Below, one piece after another: positions 1 through 9,324 of a stretch of DNA of 64,000 nucleotides. The DNA lies in assembly GCF_016765655.2 (NCBI RefSeq), contig NZ_CP086106.1, positions 1,362,501-1,426,500 of the forward strand, in the 5' to 3' direction. This DNA comes from Skermanella mucosa (GTDB lineage: Bacteria > Pseudomonadota > Alphaproteobacteria > Azospirillales > Azospirillaceae). Made by a program: the position numbers and the translations under genes. The notes beneath the pieces are model-generated. The model had not been told where the DNA came from. It made no database searches and saw only the letters and a program-made list of their open reading frames with translations. Within the stretch, counting starts at the first letter, position 1. The number at the start of each line of letters is the position of its first letter.

Positions 1-741
1 CAGGCGGGGCAGCGCGTCGGACTGCAGGTGGATCCGCTCGGCGGCGGCGTAGAGCGACAGCCAGCTCCGACCCAGCAGGTCGCGGGTGTCGTCGAAGCCG
101 TGCATGCGGGCATGGCTGTCGTTCAGGTAGGTGAAGGTGCCCGCCTGGTCGAGGATCGCGACGCCGTCGGCCGACGCCTCCAGCGCCGTCAGCCGGTGCC
201 GCAGCAGGTGTTCGGCCTGCTTCTGGGCCGTGATGTCGGTAAAGACGCTGACGGTGTCTCCCCCCGCCGTGCGGCGGCGATCGATCAGGAGCACCCGGCC
301 GTCGCCCAGCGTCTCCTCCCACGGCGCATCGCGGGGGGCGGATGCGGGGGACGGCGCCGGCGCAAGCTCCCCGCGCGCGCCGAGATACTCCGCGTTGCCG
401 AATACCACCGCGCCGGCGGCATCCAGCAGCATGAAGCCTCCCGGAACCGAGTCGATCGCTTCCCGCAGCCGCGTCAGGGAGGCCATGGCTGACGCCTCCG
501 CCCGCCGACCGGCTTGGCCGCGGCGCTCGGCATCCCGTGCCCGTCGCCAGAGGGCGAGAGCCGCCGCCGCGCCGATGCCCAGGCCGATCGCCAGGCCTTC
601 CATCGTCGGCCAGTCGGCGATGCCGGCCAGCGTCAGTCCCGCCATCGCCGATGCCAGGATCGCGCAGGCGACCGGGGCCGACCATGATGCCCGGGGCTGC
701 CCCAGCCCCTCGTCTGGGTGATCCGCGCGCTGGGTCGTCAC
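1..741 (-). CDS. PAS-domain membrane sensor (probable histidine kinase), 3' end outside window
   Basis: The gene is incomplete: only the first 247 codons lie here and the rest runs off the left edge. A GTG start at 739-741 overlaps the TGA of the upstream response regulator gene, so the two are translationally coupled. Residues about 22-42 and 46-65 are two hydrophobic segments separated by a very short loop, so almost nothing is exposed to the periplasm. From about residue 90 a PAS domain is readable (IDSVPGGFMLLDAAG), ending in the typical FTDITAQKQAE linker near residue 170. A second PAS domain follows (SADGVAILDQAGTFTYLND). The kinase core is expected beyond the window; calling it a histidine kinase is inference from this architecture and the adjacent regulator. 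It could instead end in a GGDEF or MCP output domain. Confidence 0.8.
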   Translation of the reverse strand, partial: MTTQRADHPDEGLGQPRASWSAPVACAILASAMAGLTLAGIADWPTMEGLAIGLGIGAAAALALWRRARDAERRGQAGRRAEASAMASLTRLREAIDSVPGGFMLLDAAGAVVFGNAEYLGARGELAPAPSPASAPRDAPWEETLGDGRVLLIDRRRTAGGDTVSVFTDITAQKQAEHLLRHRLTALEASADGVAILDQAGTFTYLNDSHARMHGFDDTRDLLGRSWLSLYAAAERIHLQSDALPRL

Positions 742-1361
742 TGCAGTCGGCGCGCCTCCTGCGCCCGCAGCGCGGCCTGGGTCCGGTTCTTGGCGCCCAG
801 CTTGCGGCAGATGCCGCGGATATGCAGCTTGATGGTGACTTCCTGAAGCTCCAGGGCGCGGGCGATCTCCTTGTTGGACCAGCCTTTCTCGAGGTACTGG
901 AGGACCTCCCGCTCGCGCTGGGTCAGCAGGGCGTGGCCGTCTGCCTCGGCGGCCTCATAGGCCGGGGCGTCCACCGCGCCGAAAGGGACGAACTTCTCCC
1001 CCGCCATGATCAGGCGGATCGCCGAGACCAGCGCCGGGCCGGTAAGCGTCTTCGGCAGGAAGCCCTGCGCGCCCAGGTCGATCGCGGTCCGCACGTCCTC
1101 GTGGCTGGCGCCGCCGGACATGATCACCACGGGAACGTCGGGAAGCCGTTCGCGCATCCTGCGCAGCCCGTCCAGCCCGTCCATCCCGGGCATCCTCAGG
1201 TCGAGGATGACCAGGGCGAAGTCGCCGGCTTCATCGACCGCCTTGTAAGCCGTGGTGAAGCTGTCGACCGACACGATCTCGGCGTCGGGCTCCAAGCGTT
1301 CGATATAGCTTTTCAGCGCATCCCGAACCATGTTGTGGTCGTCGGCGAGCAGAATACGCAT
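738..1361 (-). CDS. LuxR/NarL-family two-component response regulator
   Basis: A 207-residue transcription factor. Residues 1-120 form a receiver domain with the acidic pocket D7/D8, the phosphoacceptor D54 (in VILDLRMPGMDG) and a later K in the FLPKT motif. Residues about 140-200 form a LuxR-type helix-turn-helix (LLTQREREVLQYLEKG, then SNKEIARAL). Length and order are standard for the NarL/FixJ group. The ATG at 1361 was chosen over an in-frame TTG three codons upstream because the receiver fold starts directly at MRILLADD. It is coupled to the downstream PAS sensor by a 4-bp overlap, which is the expected partner. Its target genes cannot be told from the sequence. Confidence 0.93.
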   Translation of the reverse strand: MRILLADDHNMVRDALKSYIERLEPDAEIVSVDSFTTAYKAVDEAGDFALVILDLRMPGMDGLDGLRRMRERLPDVPVVIMSGGASHEDVRTAIDLGAQGFLPKTLTGPALVSAIRLIMAGEKFVPFGAVDAPAYEAAEADGHALLTQREREVLQYLEKGWSNKEIARALELQEVTIKLHIRGICRKLGAKNRTQAALRAQEARRLQ

Positions 1362-1494
1362 GCTAAGCAATCCCGAGGTACGAGTTGCTTCAGCTATATC
1401 ATAAAAAGTTAGTCAAACCTTACTTGAGTCCCCGGAAACCTATACGAAAGTTTGAGGTGGTCCGAGGCCCGGCGGAAGGGCGGAAGCGGTTGCC

Positions 1495-2004
1495 ATGATC
1501 CTTCCGGACGTCCTTGCCCCCGGCCTCGACCTCGTGCTGTGCGGGACCGCGCCCAGCCGCGCCTCCAAGGAGGCGGCGGCCTATTACGCCATGCCGGGAA
1601 ACCGGTTCTGGCCGACGCTGCACCTCGTCGGCCTGACGCCCCGATTGCTGAAGCCCCATGAATACGGGGAGGTTATCCGGTACGGGCTGGGACTGACCGA
1701 CCTGTGCAAGACCGAATGGGGCAGCGACCAGGAGCTGACGAAACACTGTTTCGACGTCTCCGGCTTCGTCGCCAAGATCGACCGCTGCAGGCCGGCCGCG
1801 GTCGCCTTCGACAGCAAGAACGCCGGCAAGACCTTCTTCCGGCGTGCTTCCGTCCGGTACGGCCTCCAGGATGAGACCCTGTTCGGCGCCGCGATCTTCA
1901 TCGTGCCGTCGCCGTCGGGCCGCGCGCGCAGCCACTGGGACACGGCGCCCTGGCAGGAATTGGGCGAGTTCGTGGCCCGGCGCCGCGCCGCCCGCGGTTC
2001 CTGA
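1495..2004 (+). CDS. mug: Mismatch-specific uracil/thymine DNA glycosylase (MUG/TDG-like)
   Basis: A 169-residue protein of the uracil-DNA glycosylase superfamily. The first active-site motif is readable as LCGTAPSRAS near residues 15-24, where classical MUG enzymes have GINPG, followed by the family-typical YYAMPGNRFWPTL. The second motif is VPSPSGRAR near residue 140, where MUG has NPSGL. Such enzymes flip out uracil or thymine mispaired with G and cut the N-glycosidic bond. The GTAPS variant is unlike E. coli Mug, so substrate range is uncertain. A purine-rich GGAAGGGCGGAAG tract precedes the ATG. The gene is monocistronic between a divergent regulator and the che cluster. Confidence 0.85.
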   Translation: MILPDVLAPGLDLVLCGTAPSRASKEAAAYYAMPGNRFWPTLHLVGLTPRLLKPHEYGEVIRYGLGLTDLCKTEWGSDQELTKHCFDVSGFVAKIDRCRPAAVAFDSKNAGKTFFRRASVRYGLQDETLFGAAIFIVPSPSGRARSHWDTAPWQELGEFVARRRAARGS

Positions 2005-2151
2005 CCGCGTGGAAGCGCGGCGGGGCGTCGCTATGTCCTGGGTATTACCTCTTTAGTCGTATTTGACGATGGACCTGTGCCCGCGGTTCTGGTAACAGAC
2101 AGGCAACGGGACAATCCTTCGCACCCGGAATTTTCATTTATTTAGGGCTAA

Positions 2152-2520
2152 ATGCATTGGCCGGTCGGCCTGACCGGGCCGCGGGGTGGATGGAACGTGG
2201 CCGATTTATTGCCCCTGATTCATTCCGAGGACGAGGCCGGCAAGGCAACCCTGAGCTTGCCGGACGATCTCGACCTGCCGGTCGCAGCATCCCTGGTGGA
2301 GAGCCTCCGGGCCGCCTTCAGCGAATATTCGGACATCGTCGTGATCGCCGCGACCGTGGAGCGGGCGAGCACGGCCGCCGTGCAGGCGCTCGTGGCGGCG
2401 ACGCGGCATGCGGAGGGAACCGGACAGCGCTTCGCGATCGCCGCGCCGTCCGATGTCCTGACGGATGTATGCGGGGACCTCGGCTTGGCCGGTTGGCTTA
2501 AGGAGTGGAGCCTGAAATGA
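2152..2520 (+). CDS. STAS-domain protein heading the chemotaxis cluster
   Basis: A 122-residue protein (or 107 residues if the in-frame GTG at 2197 is used, which removes a poorly conserved leader). It folds as a STAS/anti-sigma-antagonist-like domain: beta strand KATLSLPDDL, helix VAASLVESLRAAF, strand DIVVIAATV, then the loop RASTAAVQALVAA. That loop stands where SpoIIAA carries its phosphorylatable DSSG serine; here the S-T pair replaces S-S. Its stop codon overlaps the cheY start (ATGA), so the two are made together. The role is inferred: a phosphorylatable switch or scaffold component of the chemosensory system, perhaps contacted by the kinase encoded at 12623-13345. Confidence 0.75.
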   Translation: MHWPVGLTGPRGGWNVADLLPLIHSEDEAGKATLSLPDDLDLPVAASLVESLRAAFSEYSDIVVIAATVERASTAAVQALVAATRHAEGTGQRFAIAAPSDVLTDVCGDLGLAGWLKEWSLK

Positions 2521-2882
2521 AGAAGAAAGTGCTGACCGTCGATGACTCGCGGACAATGCGCGAGATGGTCTCGTTCACCTTGCGCGGTGCCGGGTTCGAC
2601 GTCGTCGAGGCCATCGACGGACAGCAGGCCCTCGTGGTGCTGGCGAGCCACAAGGTCGACCTCATCCTGGCCGACCTGAACATGCCCAACATGGACGGCA
2701 TAAGCCTGATCCGGAAGGTCAGGGCCAGCGGCGGGCACCGGACCGTGCCGATCCTGATGCTGACGACGGAGTCGGACGACGCCAAGAAGCAGGAGGGGCG
2801 GGCAGCCGGGGCGACGGGATGGATCGTCAAGCCGTTCAATCCCGAGAAGCTGATCCAGGTCGTGCAAAAGGTCATGGGCTGA
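2517..2882 (+). CDS. cheY: CheY-type single-domain response regulator
   Basis: 121 residues, a bare receiver domain. D9/D10 form the Mg-binding pocket, D53 (LILADLNMPNMDG) is the phosphoacceptor, and the conserved T of LMLTTES and K of WIVKPFN complete the active site. The ATG at 2517 overlaps the preceding TGA. It lies 7 bp upstream of cheA, the expected phosphodonor. It would carry the phosphoryl signal either to the flagellar switch or to another output. The che operons of spirochetes and alphaproteobacteria often begin this way. No FliM-specific feature can be judged by eye. Confidence 0.95.
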   Translation: MKKKVLTVDDSRTMREMVSFTLRGAGFDVVEAIDGQQALVVLASHKVDLILADLNMPNMDGISLIRKVRASGGHRTVPILMLTTESDDAKKQEGRAAGATGWIVKPFNPEKLIQVVQKVMG

Positions 2883-2889
2883 AACCGCC

Positions 2890-5043
2890 ATGACCGGCGC
2901 CTATCTAGACGACCTCGACCGATTCAAGGCGACCTATTTCGACGAATGCGCCGAGCTCCTCGCCGTCGCCGAGGCGGGGTTGCTGCGCCTCTCGCCGCAG
3001 AACATCGACCTGGACGAGATCAACGCCGTGTTCCGCGCCGTCCACTCGATCAAGGGCGGCGGCGGCACCTTCGGCTTCTCCCAGCTGGTCACCTTCACCC
3101 ACGAGTTCGAGGCGGTCATGGACCGCCTGCGGGCCCAACAGATCGGCGTCACGACCGAGCTGGTGGACGTGCTGATCCAGGCCAACGACGTCATGGCCCG
3201 GCTGCTGACCTGCGCCCGCGACGGGCTGCCGGTTCCGGCCGGGCTGGCCGACGCATCCGCCTCGGATCTCAAGCGGTTCCTCCAGAAGGACGCCTCCGGT
3301 TCCGCCGCGCCGACAGCGGCGCCCCGTCCGCAGGCCGCGTGCAAGCCGCCGCCGGCCGCCGCCCTGCGCAGCTTCGTCATCTATTTCATGCCCAAGAGCG
3401 ACCTGCTGCTCAGCGGCAACGAGCCCGCCTTCCTGCTCAGGGCGCTCAAGCGGCTCGGCCAGGCCGAGGTGGTCTGCGACATGGGGCGGGTCCCGCCGCT
3501 CTTCGAGCTGGACGGGGAGAGCCTGTACCTGTTCTGGCAGATCGCCCTGACCGGCACCACCGACGAGGCCGCGATCCGCGACGTCTTCGAATTCGTCGTG
3601 GACGACTGCCAGGTGGATATCGTCGAGACCACCGGACCCGCCGATGGCGGGGAGGAGGAGGCGTTCGGCCTGTTCGCGGAGAACCTGCCCTATGTACCGC
3701 CGGGCCAGCTGACCGTCTATGAGGCCGGCGCGGTGGAAGGCGCCCAGGCCTCCCCGGCGCGGCCGGAGGGCGGCGCCGGTTCCGCCGCTGCCGGCGGTGG
3801 CGGTGGCGGTGGCAGTGGCAGCGGTGGGCTGGGCGGGCACACCATCCGCGTCGACCTTGACAAGGTGGACAGGCTGGTCAACCTGGTCGGGGAGATGGTC
3901 ATCACCCAGGCGATGATCAGCGAGCAGCTCCGCGACGTGCCGCCCGGCACGCTCCAGCAATTGGTCGAAGGGCTGGAGGAGCTGAGCCGCCATACCCGCG
4001 AGCTTCAGGAGAGCGTGATGGCGATCCGGGCGCAGCAGGTCCGGTCCGTCTTCTCCCGCATGCCCCGGCTGGTCCGCGAGGTCGCCGCCCAGACCGGCAA
4101 GGAAGTCATGCTCGCCACCTCGGGCGAGACCACCGAGGTCGACAAGACCGTGGTCGAGAACCTGGTCGATCCGCTGACCCACATGATCCGCAACTCGATC
4201 GACCACGGCCTGGAAACGCCGGACGAGCGGGAGACGGTGGGCAAGCCGCGCAGCGGTACCGTCCATCTTTCCGCCCAGCACCGCTCCGGCCGGATCGTGA
4301 TCGAGGTGGCCGACGACGGACGGGGGATCAACCGGAAGCGGGTGCTCCAGAAGGCGATCGAGCAGGGACTCGTCCCCGCCGGTGCCAGCCTGTCGGACGA
4401 GGAGATCGACAACCTCATCTTTCTGCCCGGATTCTCCACCGCGGACGCCGTCTCGGCCATTTCGGGACGCGGAGTCGGCATGGACGTCGTCCGGCGCAAC
4501 ATCGCCAGCCTCGGCGGACGGATCGGCGTCCATTCGACGCCCGGCGTCGGCACGCGCTTCGTGCTGTCGCTTCCGCTCACCCTGGCCGTGCTGGACGGGA
4601 TGGTCATTTCGGTCGGCGAGCAGCGCTTTGTCCTGCCCCTGACCAACATCATCGAAAGCCTGCGGCCCCGCAAAGCCGACCTGCAGAGCGTCGCCAACCA
4701 ATGCGACGTTATCATGGCGCGCGGCGAGTATGTGCGGCTGGTCTATGTCGACCGCCTGTTCCGCATCGACGGCGCGATCGGCGACCCGACGCGGGGGCTG
4801 GTCGTGCTGGTGGAGACGGAGGAAGGCGGGCGCCTCGGCTTGGTGGTGGACGAGGTGCTCGGCCAACAGCAGGTCGTCATCAAGAGCCTGGAAAGCAACT
4901 TTCAGCGGCTGGACGGCGTCTCCGCCGCCACCATCCTGGGCGACGGGCGCGTCGCACTGATCCTTGATGTCGCCGGCCTGCAGAGCATGAGCCGCCACAC
5001 CCCTACCCGTGCGGTTCCCGCCGCCGCACTGCCCGCCGCCTAG
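2890..5043 (+). CDS. cheA: Chemotaxis histidine kinase CheA
   Basis: 717 residues with the canonical order. An Hpt domain (1-110) carries the phosphorylated H52 in AVHSIKGGGGTFGF. A linker region (about 150-275) probably binds CheY/CheB, and a Gly/Ser-rich stretch near residues 295-315 follows. Next come a dimerization domain (about 318-385), a HATPase domain with N box (HMIRNSIDHGLE), G1 (VADDGRGI) and G2 (SGRGVGMDVV), and a CheW-like regulatory domain from about residue 560 to 700. It autophosphorylates in receptor arrays and passes phosphate to CheY and CheB. No extra receiver domain is fused to it. cheW follows after 10 bp. Confidence 0.97.
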   Translation: MTGAYLDDLDRFKATYFDECAELLAVAEAGLLRLSPQNIDLDEINAVFRAVHSIKGGGGTFGFSQLVTFTHEFEAVMDRLRAQQIGVTTELVDVLIQANDVMARLLTCARDGLPVPAGLADASASDLKRFLQKDASGSAAPTAAPRPQAACKPPPAAALRSFVIYFMPKSDLLLSGNEPAFLLRALKRLGQAEVVCDMGRVPPLFELDGESLYLFWQIALTGTTDEAAIRDVFEFVVDDCQVDIVETTGPADGGEEEAFGLFAENLPYVPPGQLTVYEAGAVEGAQASPARPEGGAGSAAAGGGGGGGSGSGGLGGHTIRVDLDKVDRLVNLVGEMVITQAMISEQLRDVPPGTLQQLVEGLEELSRHTRELQESVMAIRAQQVRSVFSRMPRLVREVAAQTGKEVMLATSGETTEVDKTVVENLVDPLTHMIRNSIDHGLETPDERETVGKPRSGTVHLSAQHRSGRIVIEVADDGRGINRKRVLQKAIEQGLVPAGASLSDEEIDNLIFLPGFSTADAVSAISGRGVGMDVVRRNIASLGGRIGVHSTPGVGTRFVLSLPLTLAVLDGMVISVGEQRFVLPLTNIIESLRPRKADLQSVANQCDVIMARGEYVRLVYVDRLFRIDGAIGDPTRGLVVLVETEEGGRLGLVVDEVLGQQQVVIKSLESNFQRLDGVSAATILGDGRVALILDVAGLQSMSRHTPTRAVPAAALPAA

Positions 5044-5053
5044 GATAAGACAG

Positions 5054-5596
5054 ATGGCAACAGTCCCTTCGGCCGCCCTGCCGGCCGTTCCGCGAGGTCA
5101 GGCCGGACCGGTCTCGGCCGAGGAACAGTACGTCACCTTCACCGTCGGGACGGAGGAGTACGGCGTCAACATCCTGTCCGTGCGCGAGATCCGCGGCTGG
5201 ACGCCGGAGACCAAGCTTCCCAACATGCCGGATTACGTGCGCGGCGTGGTCAACCTGCGCGGCATCATCATCCCCATCTTCGATCTGCGCGCCCGCTTCG
5301 GCGGCGGGCAGACGGAAGTGACCAAGCGTCACGTGGTCGTGGTCCTGCAGGTCGGCGAACGCACCCGGGGCATCCTGGTCGATGCGATCTCCGATATCCT
5401 CACCGTCGCCCACGACGCGGTCAAGCCGCCGCCGGACATCGACAGCGGGCTGATCGACCAGCAATACCTCAGCGGTCTGGTCACGGCGGAGAACCGCATG
5501 GTGACCCTGCTGGACGTGACCCGCCTGTTCGCAGGCGACGCCGTCGAGGAACTCTCTTCCCAACATATCCAGATCCCCCATCAGGCGCAGGCCTGA
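5054..5596 (+). CDS. cheW: Chemotaxis coupling protein CheW
   Basis: 180 residues, one CheW domain preceded by about 25 Ala/Pro-rich residues. Diagnostic strings are EQYVTFTVGTEEYGV, VNILSVREIRGW and the receptor-contact region VRGVVNLRGIIIPIFDLR. It bridges MCP signalling tips and the CheA P5 domain. The ATG at 5054 is placed 10 bp after cheA; an upstream in-frame start at 5009 inside cheA is possible but has no support. It is 24 bp ahead of the MCP gene. Confidence 0.96.
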   Translation: MATVPSAALPAVPRGQAGPVSAEEQYVTFTVGTEEYGVNILSVREIRGWTPETKLPNMPDYVRGVVNLRGIIIPIFDLRARFGGGQTEVTKRHVVVVLQVGERTRGILVDAISDILTVAHDAVKPPPDIDSGLIDQQYLSGLVTAENRMVTLLDVTRLFAGDAVEELSSQHIQIPHQAQA

Positions 5597-5620
5597 GCAG
5601 AGCCGCGAAGGGATTTCAAA

Positions 5621-8335
5621 ATGTCCGTCACCCATCAAAGTTCCGCCCTGGCTCGGCTCGGCATCAACAAGCGCCTGTCGATCGCCTTCGGCCTGATGAT
5701 AAGCCTGCTGGTCGCCGGCTTCGGCTATGGCGGCTACAGCCTGCTGACTATGCGGGACAACGTCATCCGTCTTGGCGAAATCGGGGAAGAGGCGAGGCTC
5801 GCCAAGGAACTCGAATCGGAAATGGTGGGCATGCGCATTGCCGTCCGCAACTTCGCGTTCACCGGGGACCAGAAGCTGCCGCCTGTCGTCCGCAACCTCC
5901 ACACGGCCCTGCTGGGTCGCATAGCCGCCACGAAGAAGGCGGTCGAGGATCCGACGCGGCTTCGGCTCGTGACCGACATCGAGGCGCTCGCGGCCGAATA
6001 CCTGGTCAGTTTCGAAAAGCTCGTCGAGCTGCGGACCAGGCAGGATTCCATGGTGCGCGAGCGGATGGACCTCCTGGCGGACAGCGTCTTCCGGCACTTC
6101 ACCGAGATCAAGGAAAAGTCGGCCGCGGCCGGCGCTCTCACCGCGTCCTTCGCCGCCGGGGAAGCGGCGGAACATTGGCTCGTGGCTCGGCTGGTGGTGG
6201 ACCGGTTCCTTGTCAGCGGGGACCCCTCGGCACGGCGGAAGTTCGACGAGAACCTCGGCGAAATGCGAGAGCATCTGGAAGAGCTCGATGCCGTGCTGAC
6301 CGATCCGAAACTAAAGGAGGCGCGGGTTGAGTTGGCGGAGGGGGCCGACCGGTTCGCGGCCGGGTTCGCAGAGATCCTGTCGAGCAATGTGGAAATCCTG
6401 CGTCTGCGCGACGAGGTTCTGCTCAACCTCGGGACGGCGACTTCCGGCAAGGCGGTCGAAATCGTCAGGTCCGCCGAGGCCAGCCAGGCCGGGATCAGGG
6501 CGGCCACGGCGGCCGATGTCGAAAATGCCCTGACCATCACGGCCGTTATCGGCGCGATCTCCATCCTGATCGGCATCATCGCCGCCCACCTGATTTCACG
6601 CAGCATCATCAACCCGGTCAATGCGCTCCGCAAAGTGATGGCCGACCTGACGGACGGCGACCTGGCGGTCACGGTTCCCGGCACCGCCGACCGCGACGAG
6701 CTCGGCGACATGGCCCGTGCGGTGGATGCGTTCAAGACCGTTGCCGTGGCGGCGGTGCGGACCCGCATCGGTCTCGACAACGTCAGCGCCAACATCATGA
6801 TGTCCGACGCGGACGGCAAGATCGTCTATTGCAACCGGGCGATCATGGGCATGTTCAGCGCGTGCGAGGCCGACCTGCGCAAGAGCCTTCCGGCTTTTGA
6901 CTCGAAGACCCTGATCGGGACGAACATCGACCTCTTCCATCGCGATCCGTCGCACCAGCGCCGGCTGCTCGGCGGGCTGACCGGCAGTCACAAGGGCATC
7001 GCCAAGGCCGGAGGTCATACCTTCCAGGTCATCGCCCATCCGGTGTCCGGCCAGCGCGGGGAACGCCTCGGCACCATCATCGAATGGCGCGACCTGACCG
7101 AGGAACTCCAGGTCGAGGAGGAAATCGGCGGCATCGTCGCCGGCGCGGTTCGGGGCGACTTCTCCGCCCGGATCGAGCTGGCGGGCAAGAGCGGGTTCTT
7201 CCTGACGGTCAGCGAGGGCATCAACGATCTGGCCGAGAATGTCTGCGCGGTCGCCGAGGATCTGGCCGCCGTCCTCCAGGCCCTGTCCCACGGCGACCTG
7301 ACCCGCCGGATCGAGAAGGACTACGAAGGCGTCTTCCAGCGCCTCAAGAGCGACTTCAACTCCACCGCCGAGAAACTGTCCGACATCGTCGGCCGGATCA
7401 GCCAGTCCACGGCCGCGATCTCCGAAGCGGCGCGCGAGGTTTCGGCGGGAAGCCTCGACCTGTCCGAGCGGACCGAGCAGCAGGCCTCCAGCCTGGAGGA
7501 GACGGCGGCCAGCATGGAGCAGCTCGCCGCGACGGTGCGCAGCAACGCCGACAATGCCAAGCAGGTCAACGAAGTCGCCTCGACCGCCCGTACCGCCGCC
7601 GATCGCGGCGGCAAGGTCGCGGGCGACGCGGTGGACGCGATGCGCAGGATCGAGAGCTCCAGCCAGAAGATCAGCGACATCATCGGCGTGATCGACGAGA
7701 TCGCCTTCCAGACCAACCTGCTGGCGCTGAACGCTGCGGTCGAGGCCGCCCGCGCCGGCGACGCCGGGCGCGGCTTTGCCGTCGTGGCGCAGGAGGTCCG
7801 GACGCTCGCCCAGCGCTCGGCCCAGGCGTCCAAGGAGATCAAGGCGCTGATCATCGACAGCAACACCCAGGTTCGCGACGGCGTCGATCTGGTCGGCGCG
7901 GCCGGCGGAGCGCTGTCGGACATCGTGGAGGGCGTCAGCCGGGTCGCCGACCTGGTCGCGGAGATCGCCCGCGCGACCGCCGAGCAGGCCAACGGGTTGG
8001 ACGAGATCAATGGCGCCGTCGCCCAGATGGACGAGATGACCCAGAAGAACGCGGCCCTGGTCGAGCAGAGTTCGGCCGCGGCGCGCTCGATGGAGGGGCA
8101 GGCCCATGACCTCGGCTCGCTGATCTCGTTCTTCAGCGTCTCCGGCGCCTTGTCTCCCGCCGCCGAGCTTCCGGCGCGGCCCGCGCCGGTGCCGATGCGC
8201 AAGGTCGCGACCGGCGCGCGGCCCGTTCCGCGCCCAGCCGCCCGACCCGCCGCCGAGGCCAAGAGGGTCGTCCAGCATCCGACCACCCTGCGCCGGGTCG
8301 AGACCAACGACGATCCCGACTGGAAGGAGTTCTGA
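5621..8335 (+). CDS. Methyl-accepting chemotaxis protein with PAS and double HAMP
   Basis: 904 residues. TM1 is about 21-43 and TM2 about 302-325, leaving a helical periplasmic domain of some 260 residues that matches no ligand fold I can name. A HAMP domain follows (about 327-380), then a PAS domain (about 385-490) with the N and C strands [18 protein letters not shown] and [13 protein letters not shown], then a second HAMP-like unit ([18 protein letters not shown], later [16 protein letters not shown]). The signalling domain runs from about 590 to 850, with the tip [20 protein letters not shown]. The C-terminus is an unstructured Pro/Ala tail ending in DWKEF. That resembles the NWETF-type pentapeptide which tethers CheR and CheB, and cheR is the next gene. 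The PAS domain could sense redox or a bound cofactor. Confidence 0.95.
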   Translation: MSVTHQSSALARLGINKRLSIAFGLMISLLVAGFGYGGYSLLTMRDNVIRLGEIGEEARLAKELESEMVGMRIAVRNFAFTGDQKLPPVVRNLHTALLGRIAATKKAVEDPTRLRLVTDIEALAAEYLVSFEKLVELRTRQDSMVRERMDLLADSVFRHFTEIKEKSAAAGALTASFAAGEAAEHWLVARLVVDRFLVSGDPSARRKFDENLGEMREHLEELDAVLTDPKLKEARVELAEGADRFAAGFAEILSSNVEILRLRDEVLLNLGTATSGKAVEIVRSAEASQAGIRAATAADVENALTITAVIGAISILIGIIAAHLISRSIINPVNALRKVMADLTDGDLAVTVPGTADRDELGDMARAVDAFKTVAVAAVRTRIGLDNVSANIMMSDADGKIVYCNRAIMGMFSACEADLRKSLPAFDSKTLIGTNIDLFHRDPSHQRRLLGGLTGSHKGIAKAGGHTFQVIAHPVSGQRGERLGTIIEWRDLTEELQVEEEIGGIVAGAVRGDFSARIELAGKSGFFLTVSEGINDLAENVCAVAEDLAAVLQALSHGDLTRRIEKDYEGVFQRLKSDFNSTAEKLSDIVGRISQSTAAISEAAREVSAGSLDLSERTEQQASSLEETAASMEQLAATVRSNADNAKQVNEVASTARTAADRGGKVAGDAVDAMRRIESSSQKISDIIGVIDEIAFQTNLLALNAAVEAARAGDAGRGFAVVAQEVRTLAQRSAQASKEIKALIIDSNTQVRDGVDLVGAAGGALSDIVEGVSRVADLVAEIARATAEQANGLDEINGAVAQMDEMTQKNAALVEQSSAAARSMEGQAHDLGSLISFFSVSGALSPAAELPARPAPVPMRKVATGARPVPRPAARPAAEAKRVVQHPTTLRRVETNDDPDWKEF

Positions 8336-8355
8336 GCAGGCGCCACGGCCCCGGC

Positions 8356-8382
8356 TCATGACGTTTCATGACCTTTCATGAC
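8356..8382. repeat. Three TCATGAC direct repeats with 10-bp period
   Basis: TCATGAC occurs at 8356, 8366 and 8376, spaced by exactly one helical turn, in the 80-bp gap between the MCP stop and the cheR start. TCATGA is itself palindromic. This could be a protein-binding site or chance; nothing else in the cluster repeats it. Confidence 0.3.
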
Positions 8383-8415
8383 ATCTGGCGACATGCCCCG
8401 CGCGGGAGGGATCGA

Positions 8416-9324
8416 ATGACTGAAGCGGCGCACCGGAGCGCACCGGTCGGCCGGGGCCGGGAGGGCAGCCTCTCCCGGACCACCGGCGAGCGCGAGTTCC
8501 ATTTCACCCGCGGGCATTTCGACCAGATCGCGGCGCTGCTCCAGCAGCTCACGGGCATTCATCTCGCTCCCCACAAGGTCGAGATGGTCTATTCCCGCCT
8601 TGCCCGCCGGCTGCGGGACCTGGGCATGGCGGACTTCGACGCCTACTGCGCCTTCCTGTCGTCCGAGTCGGGGGAAAGCGAGATCGGCCTGCTGGTCAAC
8701 GCCCTGACCACCAACCTGACCCGCTTCTATCGGGAGCCCCACCATTTCGAGCACCTGGCCACGGTCGTGCTGCCCCGGATCCAGGAACGGCAGGCCGGCG
8801 CTGCCAAGCCGCGCCTGAGGATCTGGTCGGCGGGTTGCTCCTCGGGGGAGGAACCCTACACGATCGCGATGACCGTGGCCTCGACCGTGCCCGACCTTCA
8901 CCGCTGGGACGTCCGCATCCTGGCGACCGACATCGATACCCACATGGTCGAGACCGCGCGCCGGGGGCTCTACGCCACGGACGCGGCAACGGCCATCCCC
9001 CCGGCGGTCCGCTCGCGCCACACCGCGGAGCAGCAGCAGGGAACCCGCCGGGTTCTCTCCATGGGCGAGGGCCTGCGCCGGCTGATCACCTTCAAGCCGC
9101 TGAACCTGCTTGAAGACTGGCCTATGCGCGGACCCTTCGATGCGATCTTCTGCCGCAACGTGCTTATCTATTTTGACAGGCATGGTAGGACGGAAGTGAT
9201 AGGGAAGTTCCACCAACTCCTGGATGGCGATGGGCATCTCTATCTCGGCCATTCAGAAAGTCTCTACGGCGTTTCCGAACAGTTTCGCCAAGTGGGGCCG
9301 ACCAGCTATCAGGCCATACCATGA
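8416..9324 (+). CDS. cheR: Chemotaxis protein methyltransferase CheR
   Basis: 302 residues. The N-terminal helical domain (about 30-110: FDQIAALLQQLTGIHLAPHKVEMVYSRL) is followed by the SAM-dependent methyltransferase fold with RIWSAGCSSGEEPYTIAM (SAM-binding motif I), ILATDIDTHMVETAR and IFCRNVLIYFD. It methylates glutamates of MCPs. The ATG at 8416 is chosen because GGGAGGG lies 5 bp upstream; an in-frame ATG at 8368 adds 16 residues but has no ribosome binding site. The gene overlaps cheD by 4 bp (ATGA). Confidence 0.95.
   Translation: MTEAAHRSAPVGRGREGSLSRTTGEREFHFTRGHFDQIAALLQQLTGIHLAPHKVEMVYSRLARRLRDLGMADFDAYCAFLSSESGESEIGLLVNALTTNLTRFYREPHHFEHLATVVLPRIQERQAGAAKPRLRIWSAGCSSGEEPYTIAMTVASTVPDLHRWDVRILATDIDTHMVETARRGLYATDAATAIPPAVRSRHTAEQQQGTRRVLSMGEGLRRLITFKPLNLLEDWPMRGPFDAIFCRNVLIYFDRHGRTEVIGKFHQLLDGDGHLYLGHSESLYGVSEQFRQVGPTSYQAIP

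Noticed and set aside
2063-2096. Possible -35/-10 pair ahead of the che cluster (TTGACG...GGTAAC)
   Set aside because: The spacing is 22 bases and the -10 match is poor, so it is not reported as a promoter.
2905-4998. Long open frame antisense to cheA
   Set aside because: A product of high GC3 in cheA; its translation has no recognisable domain and cheA is complete on the other strand.
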